Source of the DNA: Candidatus Pelagibacter sp.
GTDB taxonomy: Bacteria; Pseudomonadota; Alphaproteobacteria; Pelagibacterales; Pelagibacteraceae
Reading direction: 5' to 3'
Assembly: GCA_028226535.1 (NCBI GenBank)
Contig: JAOJEG010000001.1
Location: forward strand, 106,317 to 170,316
DNA: 64,000 bases
The notes under the pieces were generated by a model. It searched no databases and was not told the origin of the DNA. It worked only from the letters and a program-made list of their open reading frames with translations. The translations under genes and the position numbers were made by a program. Positions 8,320 through 16,548 of the stretch are shown one piece after another (the first letter of the stretch is position 1; each line of letters begins with the position of its first letter).

Positions 8320-8856
8320 ATGCAAGTTGTTGATAAAATAATCTCAAACTTTACAAACAATAAATCTCTTTATATTGGTGAAAAAGTAACCATGTCTGAA
8401 CACATGATTCAAACTGCAATGCTTGCAGAAAAAGCTAAATGTAATGATGACTTGATATGTTCTTGCTTACTTCATGATTATGGTCATTTTATTTTAGATA
8501 ATCCAGACGAATTAGTGAAAGAAAATTTAGACGGTAAGCATGAAGATATTGGTTATGAATATTTAAAAAATATTTTCAAAAAAGAAATTATTGAACCAAT
8601 AAAATATCATGTTCAAGCTAAACGATATCTTGCTAGAGATAAAAAGTATTTTAATTTGTTATCAGAAGCATCAAAAATTAGTTTAAAATTACAAGGTGGT
8701 CTACTTAACGATGATGAATGTATTAAATTTGAAGCTCAAGATTACTTTAAATCAACAATACTTTTGAGAAAATTTGATGAAGTAGCTAAAAACACTGATA
8801 TCAAAATGAAATCTATCCATGACTATAAAAAATTGCTAACGTCAAAATTAAAATGA
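8320..8856 (+). CDS. HD-domain di-iron oxygenase of the PhnZ/TmpB phosphonate family
   Basis: PhnZ-type enzymes use a mixed-valent di-iron site to cleave the C-P bond of an alpha-hydroxy-phosphonate; TmpB turns hydroxylated trimethylaminoethylphosphonate into glycine betaine and phosphate. This 178-residue protein keeps what I recall of the PhnZ residues at matching spacing: Tyr18 and Glu21 (YIGE), His28, His52-Asp53 (LLHDYGH), His74, His97 and Lys101 (HVQAKRYL), and Asp153 (LRKFDE), followed by the family block SLKLQGG. That makes an ordinary HD phosphohydrolase unlikely. In this betaine island TmpB is the attractive choice, but 2-aminoethylphosphonate (PhnZ) cannot be excluded from sequence alone. 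Confidence 0.85.
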   Translation: MQVVDKIISNFTNNKSLYIGEKVTMSEHMIQTAMLAEKAKCNDDLICSCLLHDYGHFILDNPDELVKENLDGKHEDIGYEYLKNIFKKEIIEPIKYHVQAKRYLARDKKYFNLLSEASKISLKLQGGLLNDDECIKFEAQDYFKSTILLRKFDEVAKNTDIKMKSIHDYKKLLTSKLK

Positions 8857-10436
8857 AATTTGATTACTTAATCATTGGGGCTGGATCAGCAGGTTGTGTG
8901 CTTGCTAATCGATTGTCAGAAAATAGTCAAAACAATGTAGCTATTTTTGAAGCTGGCAAACCTAGTGATATTTGGAAAGTAAACATGCCTCTTGCAATTT
9001 TATATACAATGCATGATCCCAAATATAATTATAAATACTATTCAGAACCAGAACCTCATCTTCACAATCGAAATCTATTTTGCCCAAGAGGTAAAATGGT
9101 TGGTGGCTGTTCTGCTCATAACGGAATGGTTTATGTTAGAGGAAATCCTAATGATTACCAAAGATGGGAGTCATTTGGATTAAAAGACTGGTCCTATGAT
9201 AAGGTCTTGCCTTTCTTTAAGAAAATAGAAACCTGGTCAGAAGGTGAAAATGAATATCGAGGTGGAAATGGAATTTTACCAGTTAATCAATCTAAAAACA
9301 AAAATCCGTTGTTTAAAGCTTTCATCAACTCAGCTGGTGAAGCTGGATACAAAATTAATGAGGATATGAATGGTAAAGACCAAGAAGGTTTTGGGATGTA
9401 TGATGTGACTATCCACAAAGGTGAAAGAGCAAGCGTTTCAAAATATTATTTAAATCCTGCTAAAAAAAGAAAAAATCTAAAAGTTTTTACTGAAGCCTTT
9501 GTTGAAAAAATTATTTTTGATGGAAAGAAAGCAATTGGTATTGAGGTAAAAATTAAAGATAAAGTAGAAAAAATTTATGCAAATAAAGAAGTAATCCTTA
9601 GTGGGGGCGCAATAAACTCTCCACAATTATTAATGTTGTCAGGTGTGGGTCCAAGCAAACATCTTAAAGATAAAGGTATAGAAATAGTTCATAATTTAGA
9701 GGGTGTTGGTAGAAATTTACAAGACCATTTGGAAACCTATGTACAGCAAGAGTGTAAAACTTCAGACACTTTATATTCTTATGTGAATAAATTAAATATG
9801 ATGAGAATTGGTATTCAGTGGTTTTTATCTCGAACTGGCCCGTGCTCTACTTCTTTTCTAGAAGCAGGTGGTTTTTGCAAATCTTCTCCTGAAAGAGAAT
9901 ATCCAAATATACAATTTCATTTTTTTCCAGCTTTTGTAATTGATCATGGATTAGTTGATCCTGATCGTCATGGCTATCAGCTTCATGCAAGTCCTAATCA
10001 TCCAAAAAGTAGAGGGCACATTACATTAAAGAGTTCTAATCCATATGATTATCCAAAGATTCAATTTAACTATTTAGAACATGAAGATGATCTTAAGCAA
10101 ACAATAGAATGTATTCATGTTGCAAGAAAAATTTTAGGCCAAAATTCATTAAAGCCTTTTGCAGGAAAAGAAACGGGCCCTGGTGAACATGTTCAAACTG
10201 ACGAATTATTTGAAGAATACATAAGATCAAAAGCTGAGACTGCTTATCACCCATCTTGTACGCTTAAAATGGGTGTAGATGATATGGCAGTTGTTGATGA
10301 AAAGCTTAAAGTGCATGGTTTAGAAAATATTAGAGTTGTAGATGCATCTGTGATGCCTGAAATTACAAGTGGAAATCTTAATGCGCCCACATTAATGATT
10401 GCTGAACGAGCCTCTAATTTTATTCTAAATTCATGA
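8853..10436 (+). CDS. betA: GMC-family flavoprotein, choline dehydrogenase-like
   Basis: A 527-residue glucose-methanol-choline oxidoreductase. It has the FAD-binding GAGSAG (9-14), the second GMC signature near GGCSAHNGMVYVRG (about 84-97) and the C-terminal active-site blocks YHPSCTLKMG and NAPTLMIAERAS. These features and length match choline/alcohol dehydrogenases that make betaine aldehyde from choline. It overlaps the HD-oxygenase gene by 4 bases, which ties it to the amine operon. Related GMC enzymes oxidise other alcohols, and the aldehyde dehydrogenase that would complete the pathway is 8 kb away in a different module, so choline is likely but not proven. Confidence 0.82.
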   Translation: MKFDYLIIGAGSAGCVLANRLSENSQNNVAIFEAGKPSDIWKVNMPLAILYTMHDPKYNYKYYSEPEPHLHNRNLFCPRGKMVGGCSAHNGMVYVRGNPNDYQRWESFGLKDWSYDKVLPFFKKIETWSEGENEYRGGNGILPVNQSKNKNPLFKAFINSAGEAGYKINEDMNGKDQEGFGMYDVTIHKGERASVSKYYLNPAKKRKNLKVFTEAFVEKIIFDGKKAIGIEVKIKDKVEKIYANKEVILSGGAINSPQLLMLSGVGPSKHLKDKGIEIVHNLEGVGRNLQDHLETYVQQECKTSDTLYSYVNKLNMMRIGIQWFLSRTGPCSTSFLEAGGFCKSSPEREYPNIQFHFFPAFVIDHGLVDPDRHGYQLHASPNHPKSRGHITLKSSNPYDYPKIQFNYLEHEDDLKQTIECIHVARKILGQNSLKPFAGKETGPGEHVQTDELFEEYIRSKAETAYHPSCTLKMGVDDMAVVDEKLKVHGLENIRVVDASVMPEITSGNLNAPTLMIAERASNFILNS

Positions 10437-11383
10437 CATCTGCACAAAGTAACTCTAAAGGAATCCTATTTATTTTAATGGGAATGGCTTTGTTTTCTAT
10501 TCAAGATGCTTTAATAAAATTTATATATGAAGATGCAGCTTTATATGAATTATATTTTGGAAGAACTTTCGTTGCATTTATTTTATTAGTTGCATATTTA
10601 AAGTTTTCAAAACAAAAAATTAGTTTAAAAACACATTATCCTTTTTTAACAATTATAAGAGTTATTTGTTTCTTTTTTGGATTTAGCTTTTTTTATATCT
10701 CTTTAACTTATATGTCGCTCGCAATGGCAAATGCGTTATTTTTCTCAAGCCCCTTCTTTGTCTCAATATTAGCAACAATTTTTTTAAAAGAAAAAGTTGG
10801 TATAAGGAGATGGTCGGCAATTTTTATTGGTTTTATAGGAGTATATATAGTTTTAAATCCTGATTTTAACGATTTTGATTTTATGAAGCTTGCTCCTGTT
10901 GCTTGCGCTTTGTGTTATGCAATATCAATGACTATTACAAAAATCACTTCAGATAAGGACAATGTATTTACGCAAATGATACATTTGTATTTTGGGGCTC
11001 TTTTAATAAGTCTTTTATTTTATATCTTTACAGGTAAGGGACAAATCAACAATTTTACTGACCCTACTTTTCAATTTATTTTTAGAGAATGGTTTACAAA
11101 TCCGTCTTATGCTTGGCCTTATATTACAGCCATGGGATGTATTGGGGCTTTCGCATTTTACTTTGTCTTCAATGCATACAGTATAGCCTCTCCTTCTGTT
11201 GTTTCACTTTATGAATATTCTTTAATAATTTGGTCAATTCTAACTGGGTTTATTCTGTTTAATAATATTCCTACAACAAGAACTTTTGTGGGTGTTGCTA
11301 TAATAATTGGAGCTGGAATTTATATTTATTTTAGAGAAAAAGTTAAAGATCAAATGATCGTTACTGATACACCAAATAGGTAA
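10433..11383 (+). CDS. DMT-superfamily (EamA) transporter
   Basis: A hydrophobic 316-residue protein with about ten transmembrane helices in two EamA repeats, the drug/metabolite exporter fold. The conserved helix-end pattern ALFFSSPFFVSILATIFLKEKVG marks the end of the first repeat. It overlaps the GMC gene by 4 bases and the next oxygenase gene by 1 base, so it is in the long rightward operon. Family members export amino acids, amines or nucleosides; nothing in the sequence gives the substrate. Confidence 0.85.
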   Translation: MTSAQSNSKGILFILMGMALFSIQDALIKFIYEDAALYELYFGRTFVAFILLVAYLKFSKQKISLKTHYPFLTIIRVICFFFGFSFFYISLTYMSLAMANALFFSSPFFVSILATIFLKEKVGIRRWSAIFIGFIGVYIVLNPDFNDFDFMKLAPVACALCYAISMTITKITSDKDNVFTQMIHLYFGALLISLLFYIFTGKGQINNFTDPTFQFIFREWFTNPSYAWPYITAMGCIGAFAFYFVFNAYSIASPSVVSLYEYSLIIWSILTGFILFNNIPTTRTFVGVAIIIGAGIYIYFREKVKDQMIVTDTPNR

Positions 11384-12348
11384 TGAGAAGCTATATTCCA
11401 ACTATTAATGTTTCATCTTTATTAAAGACAGATTTTAATAATTTAGCTTCAAAAAACACATTAAGAAAAATTGAAAAGGCATGTGTTGATGTTGGTTTTT
11501 TTCAAATTACTGGACATGGATTAGATTTAAATCAAATAAAAAAAACCTGTGAAATTGGAAATAAATTTTTTAATTTACCAGAGTCAAAAAAAAATAAACT
11601 TTCACCTAAAAAATGGAATAAAAAAAATAATAATATTTATAGAGGATACTTTCCTAATAATGTGAATGGGAAAGAAGGTTTGGATATTGGAGATTTAAGA
11701 GTTAACAAATCATATGCTTCAAAAATAAGAAGCCAATACATTGAATACCTAAATCTAAATAAATGTTTCAATAAAAATGCTATTAATATCTTAAAAAATT
11801 ACTTTGATAGTGTTTACGAATTGAGTGAGACTTTGTTTAAAAGCATCATTAAACTTAACAGAAAAAACCCTGATATTTCTTCAATAGCTTTTTCAAGACT
11901 AAAAACATTAAGCACTTTGAGGTTCAATTATTATCCAAATCAATCAAAACCAGTTGAAATTTCAAAACAAGATGGGGTTGCTCTTGGTTGTGAAACACAT
12001 GTTGATAGCGGAGTATTTACTGTCTTATATCAAGACAAAAAAGGAGGTCTTCAAGTACAAAATAGAAATAACAAAAAGTGGTATGATGTGCCATTCAATA
12101 AAAATGCATTAATAGTTAATACTGGTAGAGCTCTTGAATTCTTATCTGGAAATAAATTTAAAGCAACTAATCACCGAGTCTTATGGAACAAAAGTAAGAG
12201 ACTTTCTGTTCCTTTTTTCTTTGAGCCTTCTTATGACTTTAAAATGAATAAATCTTTTTTGAATTTAAAAAAATCTTCATCTAAAAGTCAAATTTATGAA
12301 AAATTTTTAAACCAATCGTTAAAAAAATTTATTGAGTACCAGCGTTAA
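11383..12348 (+). CDS. Isopenicillin N synthase-like 2OG-Fe(II) oxygenase
   Basis: A 321-residue soluble oxygenase with the N-terminal DIOX_N-like domain (VGFFQITGHGL near residues 37-47) and the 2OG-Fe(II) core: HVD (about 206-208), distal His in ATNHRV (about 264) and the 2-oxoglutarate-binding Arg-x-Ser in RLSVPFF. It is Lys/Asn-rich compared with family members from other phyla, as expected from the base composition. It overlaps the DMT gene by one base. Bacterial relatives act on small acids, amines or ethylene-forming substrates; the actual substrate is unknown. Confidence 0.85.
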   Translation: MRSYIPTINVSSLLKTDFNNLASKNTLRKIEKACVDVGFFQITGHGLDLNQIKKTCEIGNKFFNLPESKKNKLSPKKWNKKNNNIYRGYFPNNVNGKEGLDIGDLRVNKSYASKIRSQYIEYLNLNKCFNKNAINILKNYFDSVYELSETLFKSIIKLNRKNPDISSIAFSRLKTLSTLRFNYYPNQSKPVEISKQDGVALGCETHVDSGVFTVLYQDKKGGLQVQNRNNKKWYDVPFNKNALIVNTGRALEFLSGNKFKATNHRVLWNKSKRLSVPFFFEPSYDFKMNKSFLNLKKSSSKSQIYEKFLNQSLKKFIEYQR

Positions 12349-12405
12349 AATAATTTAAGTTATTGAAAATTTTTAATTACGTTTTATAAACAATCTATAA
12401 TTTTA

Positions 12406-13557
12406 ATGTCAAAAATATTCGATTTATTCATTATAGGTGGTGGTATAAACGGCGCTGGTTTAGCTAGAGATGCTGCAGGAAGAGGTTTATCTGTTTGTCT
12501 CGCTGACAAAGGTGAAATAGGTGGAGCAACATCTTCATGGTCTACCAAATTAATTCATGGTGGTCTTCGATATTTGGAAAATTATGAATTTAAGCTAGTA
12601 AGAGAGTCTCTAAAAGAAAGAGAAACGATTTATAAAATTGCTAGGCCAATTTCAAAACCTATCCCTTTTATCATTCCATATGTTGATAAAATTAGACCAG
12701 CATGGTTAATTAAAATGGGCTTGTTTCTTTATGATAATTTAGGTGGCAAAACAATTATACCAAAGTCAAACACATTAGATATTTCAAAAAAATTACCAAA
12801 CATTCTTAAAAAAAAATATAAAACTGGTTTCCAATATTTTGATGTTCAAATTGATGATAAAAAATTAACCAAATTAAATATAAAGTCTGCAAAAAAATAT
12901 AAAGCTAAAGTATTAGAATATAATAAAGTTAAAAAAGCTGAAATTGATGGTAATGAATGGGTCATTCATCTTCAAAAGGGAGATAGAATAAAATCAAAAA
13001 TTTTAATTAATGCATCTGGTCCATGGATAAATGAAACTTTAAAAAAAAATATAAAAATAAAGTCAAAAAATAAAATTAGATTAGTAAAAGGAAGTCATAT
13101 TATAACTAAAAAATTATATAAAAAGGATGTTGCATTTACATTTCAAAATACTGATAAGAGAATAATATTTGTAATCCCCTACAAAAAAAAATTTTCATTA
13201 ATTGGAACTACAGAAGTTGAAGTTAAATCACCTGAAAACAAAGGAATTTCAAAAAAAGAAATTCAATATTTAATTCGATCAGTAAATAATTATTTAGAAA
13301 AACAAATCAGTACAAAAGATATAATTGACTCTTATTCTGGGATAAGACCTTTAATTGAAGATTTTAATCAAGCATCCAAAGTTACAAGAGATTATATTTT
13401 TGACTTAAATATAATAAAAAAATTACCCCTTCTTAGTATTTATGGTGGTAAATTAACTACATATAGAAAACTAGCGGAAAATGTCCTATTAGACTTAGAA
13501 AAATTTTTACCTAAAACTAAAATGGGACCTTGGACGCATAAAAAGAATCTTTTTTAG
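12406..13557 (+). CDS. glpD: Glycerol-3-phosphate dehydrogenase (FAD), lacking the C-terminal domain
   Basis: The flavoprotein core oxidises sn-glycerol-3-phosphate to dihydroxyacetone phosphate at the membrane. The N-terminal FAD motif GGGINGAGLARDAAGRG and the family signature STKLIHGGLRYLEN are clear, and the FAD domain closes with GGKLTTYRKLAE. The protein stops at 383 residues, just after the position where the helical DAO_C domain of E. coli GlpD (501 residues) would begin. No frame in the next 120 bases could encode that domain, so this looks like a true short form and not a frameshift. Whether it is still active is unknown. Confidence 0.82.
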   Translation: MSKIFDLFIIGGGINGAGLARDAAGRGLSVCLADKGEIGGATSSWSTKLIHGGLRYLENYEFKLVRESLKERETIYKIARPISKPIPFIIPYVDKIRPAWLIKMGLFLYDNLGGKTIIPKSNTLDISKKLPNILKKKYKTGFQYFDVQIDDKKLTKLNIKSAKKYKAKVLEYNKVKKAEIDGNEWVIHLQKGDRIKSKILINASGPWINETLKKNIKIKSKNKIRLVKGSHIITKKLYKKDVAFTFQNTDKRIIFVIPYKKKFSLIGTTEVEVKSPENKGISKKEIQYLIRSVNNYLEKQISTKDIIDSYSGIRPLIEDFNQASKVTRDYIFDLNIIKKLPLLSIYGGKLTTYRKLAENVLLDLEKFLPKTKMGPWTHKKNLF

Positions 13558-13565
13558 ATATCCAG

Positions 13566-13588
13566 TAGATTAAAAAAGTGTTAATCTA
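13566..13588 (+). terminator. Hairpin after glpD
   Basis: An 8-bp perfect inverted repeat, TAGATTAA (13566-13573) and TTAATCTA (13581-13588), with a 7-base loop begins 9 bases after the glpD stop. It is A/T-rich and is followed by ATTATATAAA instead of a clean U-run, so it is a weak terminator or a 3'-end protecting hairpin. Confidence 0.4.
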
Positions 13589-13597
13589 ATTATATAA

Positions 13598-13655
13598 AGC
13601 GATACATAACTCATCGTTAAATCCAATACGAAAGCGGGATCGATCGTCTTTTTTT
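13598..13655 (+). promoter_or_regulatory. Candidate structured leader with alternative pairings and U-tract
   Basis: Roughly 50 bases here are close to half G+C, striking in an intergenic region that is otherwise mostly A/T. AGCGAT (13598-13603) can pair with ATCGTT (13613-13618) or, alternatively, its GCGAT with ATCGT (13643-13647), which directly precedes seven Ts (13649-13655). Two mutually exclusive partners next to a U-tract is the layout of a riboswitch or attenuator. It lies 26 bases before the AAGGAGG of the luciferase-like gene. I could not match it to a known riboswitch class. Confidence 0.4.
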
Positions 13656-13681
13656 AAATTAGAAAGTTTAAAGGAGGAAGC

Positions 13682-14851
13682 ATGAAATTTGGATACTTTT
13701 GTAATACTACTAACTGGACACACAAGCCATATCACGAACTATTAGATGAAACTCGAGAAATCACAGAATATTGTGATCAAAATAAATGGGACTCAATCTG
13801 GTATACAGAACATCATTTTAACCATGAAGGAATGGAATCTTGCACAAACCCATTAATGATGGGTGCCGATGCTGCTGCAAGAACTAATCAAATTAGAATT
13901 GGTCAAGCATGTAATGTAATTACTTTTCATAACCCAATACAAATGGCTGAAGACGTAGCTCTTTTAGATCAACTATCAAAAGGAAGAGTTGAAGTTGGTA
14001 TTGGTAGAGGAATTTATGGAAGAGAAGCTGTTAACTTAAATATCGAAGCAGATATGAAAGATCAGGCTAAAAACTTTAGACTATTTGAAGAAACTTTAAC
14101 TATTTTAAAAAAAGCTTGGAAAGAAAAATTCTTTGATCACAAAGGAGAATTTTATACTTATCCGTCACCAGATTATGTTTGGCAACATGATATGAGTAAA
14201 CCAAGTGAAGAATTTATAGATATGAAAACTAATGTAATGAAAAAAATTAGTGTTCTACCGCAGCCATATCAAAAACCTTATCCTCCTATCCATCAGGTTG
14301 TTGATGGTATTCGATCTATTGAATGGGCTGCACAACAAGGTTTAAATATCATTATGTGGATACCTACAGTTAAAGCTTTAAAAATTAAATTTGAAGCTTT
14401 CAAAAATGCAAAATCTGAAGCTGAAAAAAGAAACGTTCCAATGGGTGAAGGAATTTCACTGGTAAGAGATATGTTTGTTGCCGATACTATGGAAGAAGCT
14501 AAAGAGAAAGCTGGTGAACATATGGTAAATTATATGAGATGGGTATGTCATTGGCGAGGTCTTGGTAATCACATGGATCCAGGTGAAGAGCTTCCTGAAA
14601 CAAAAGGAAAATTGGATTTATTAAATTATGAATTTCTACATAAAAGAAATATGTTATTTGGAACTCCTGAATACGTAATTGACAAAATTCATGAATTAAA
14701 ATCTGAACTAAACTTACAGAACTTACAAGTTTGGTCTAACTTTCCAGGAGTAAAACACGAAGATTGCATGAAAAGTGTTAAGCTTTTTACTGAAAAAGTT
14801 ATGCCTCATTTTCAAGATGATATAGATACTGAAGTCAAAAAAGTTTCGTGA
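13682..14851 (+). CDS. Luciferase-like (LLM) flavin-dependent monooxygenase
   Basis: A 389-residue bacterial-luciferase-fold monooxygenase that would use reduced FMN and O2. Typical blocks are WYTEHHFN (about 41-48), the GQACNVITFHNPIQMAED strand, and the GRVEVGIGRG barrel motif (about 102-111). A strong ribosome site AAGGAGG is 7 bases upstream of the ATG. It opens a six-gene rightward module whose next gene starts at a GTG overlapping its stop. No flavin reductase gene is in the module, so reduced flavin must come from elsewhere. The substrate is unknown; ring- or C-S-cleaving oxidations are typical of the fold. Confidence 0.88.
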   Translation: MKFGYFCNTTNWTHKPYHELLDETREITEYCDQNKWDSIWYTEHHFNHEGMESCTNPLMMGADAAARTNQIRIGQACNVITFHNPIQMAEDVALLDQLSKGRVEVGIGRGIYGREAVNLNIEADMKDQAKNFRLFEETLTILKKAWKEKFFDHKGEFYTYPSPDYVWQHDMSKPSEEFIDMKTNVMKKISVLPQPYQKPYPPIHQVVDGIRSIEWAAQQGLNIIMWIPTVKALKIKFEAFKNAKSEAEKRNVPMGEGISLVRDMFVADTMEEAKEKAGEHMVNYMRWVCHWRGLGNHMDPGEELPETKGKLDLLNYEFLHKRNMLFGTPEYVIDKIHELKSELNLQNLQVWSNFPGVKHEDCMKSVKLFTEKVMPHFQDDIDTEVKKVS

Positions 14852-16548
14852 TCAAATCACGCAAAAAAATATCTGGTGGCCATGCTGCCGTTCAATCTTT
14901 AAAAAAAGAAAAAGTTGAACATGTCTTTGGTCTTATTGGATCAGCTACAATGGAGATGTTTGACGCTCTTTATCATGAAAAAAAAATTAAATTTATTGGT
15001 GTAAGAGATGAAAGAACTGGCACGCATATGGCTGATGGATATGCTAGAGCATCAAATAAACCAGGAGTTATAATAGCTGGTCAAAATGGTCCAGGTGCAA
15101 CAAACTTAGTAACAGGTGTCGCTCAAGCAAAAGCAGCCTTTTCACCAGTGGTTGCTATTGCTGGATCTTATTCAACCAAAGATAAAATGGAGGATGCGTT
15201 TCAGGGTCTTGATCAACAATCTTTATTTACACCCATTACCAAGAAAACGTGGACAGTTAAAAATTCAAAGATTATTCCAAAAGTGATTAGTGGTGCTTTT
15301 AGTCTTGCAATGACACCACGAAGAGGACCTGTGTGTGTGAATTTACCAAGAAATATTTTAGCAGCCACAAATGATTATCGTATCAATACAAATAAACCTT
15401 CATTTTCTAATGAAAGTACTCTTAGAGGTAAAAACGAAAATATTAAAAAAGCAGCAAAAATTATTAACCAAGCAAAACAATTTGTCATAATTGCTGGTGG
15501 TGGAATTAAATATACAGCTAAGTATAAAGAAGTTATTAAACTCGCAGAATTATTAAACGTACCTATAGTTACCGCTGCAGGGCATGGCGACGCTATTCCA
15601 TTTAGTCATAAATTAAATGCTGGTCAAATGGGACCTCGTGGAAACCCAGTTGCATCAAAACTTGTTAAAGAAGCAGATGTTATTTTAGCAATTGGGACCA
15701 GATTAGGGTTCAACTCAACATTTTATTCATATGATAATATAAATAAGAAAGCAAAAATAATTCAAATTGAAATTGAAAAAAAAATGCTTGGTAAATATTT
15801 TCCAATTATTGTTGGAATTAATGCAGATGCAGCTACGGCTACAAATCAGATATGTAATGAAATTAAAAAACAAAGAGTTAAATTAGATATAAAAAATTGG
15901 ACAAACTCATATTTAAAAGAAAGAAAAAATTTTTTAATAAATAGAGATAAAGATAATCTTGGAAAAAACTTTCCCATTCAACCAAAAGGATTATTTAAAC
16001 AACTACGAAAAGTTTTACCAAAAGATACTGCAATTACACTTGATGCTGGAACACTTTGTTTACAAGCAACAGATGCTCTTGAATATTATAATCCACCATC
16101 TTTATTTACCCCTTTAGATTTTGGTCTAGTTGGTTTTTCATTTGCTTGTGGTCTTGGTGTTAAAATTGCAAAACCTAAAAAAACTGTAGTAAGTCTTATG
16201 GGTGATGGTGGATTTGGTATGACTATTTCTGAATTAAGTACGGCAGTTGAATATGATATTAATACAACAACTATTGTTATGAATAATCAAAGTTGGGGAG
16301 CAGAAAAAGCTTATCAAAAAGATTTTTTTGGAAAAAGATATTTAGGTGCAGATATTACAAGCCCATCATTTGATAAAGTAGCAGAGTTATATGGTGCAAA
16401 AGGTTTTAAAGTAAAAAAAATCTCTGAAATAAATGAAGCAGTAAGGGCTGCAATTAAATGTAATAAGCCTGCAGTAGTTGATGTTGATGTGGATCCTAGT
16501 GCATTATATAGTTTTAGAAGAGATAGTTTTAAGCATAGGCAAAAATAA
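14848..16548 (+). CDS. Thiamine-diphosphate enzyme, acetolactate synthase/Xsc-like
   Basis: A 566-residue ThDP-dependent enzyme of the acetohydroxyacid synthase superfamily with the three usual domains: activating Glu55 in VRDERTG, a central domain near residues 190-330, and the ThDP/Mg site GDGGFG...NNQSW near 450-480. The segment SWGAEKAYQKDFF and the early GLIGSA and GQNGPG motifs resemble sulfoacetaldehyde acetyltransferase (Xsc) more than IlvB, which is encoded separately in this window. Translation starts at GTG within the preceding stop (GTGA). It may carry out a lyase or acyl-transfer step in the module. The Xsc-like reading is tentative. Confidence 0.85.
   Translation: MIKSRKKISGGHAAVQSLKKEKVEHVFGLIGSATMEMFDALYHEKKIKFIGVRDERTGTHMADGYARASNKPGVIIAGQNGPGATNLVTGVAQAKAAFSPVVAIAGSYSTKDKMEDAFQGLDQQSLFTPITKKTWTVKNSKIIPKVISGAFSLAMTPRRGPVCVNLPRNILAATNDYRINTNKPSFSNESTLRGKNENIKKAAKIINQAKQFVIIAGGGIKYTAKYKEVIKLAELLNVPIVTAAGHGDAIPFSHKLNAGQMGPRGNPVASKLVKEADVILAIGTRLGFNSTFYSYDNINKKAKIIQIEIEKKMLGKYFPIIVGINADAATATNQICNEIKKQRVKLDIKNWTNSYLKERKNFLINRDKDNLGKNFPIQPKGLFKQLRKVLPKDTAITLDAGTLCLQATDALEYYNPPSLFTPLDFGLVGFSFACGLGVKIAKPKKTVVSLMGDGGFGMTISELSTAVEYDINTTTIVMNNQSWGAEKAYQKDFFGKRYLGADITSPSFDKVAELYGAKGFKVKKISEINEAVRAAIKCNKPAVVDVDVDPSALYSFRRDSFKHRQK

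Noticed and set aside
13598..13655. Assigning the leader to SAM-II/SAM-V, glycine or glutamine riboswitches known in marine bacteria
   Set aside because: I could not match the conserved core of any of these from memory; left as an unclassified candidate.
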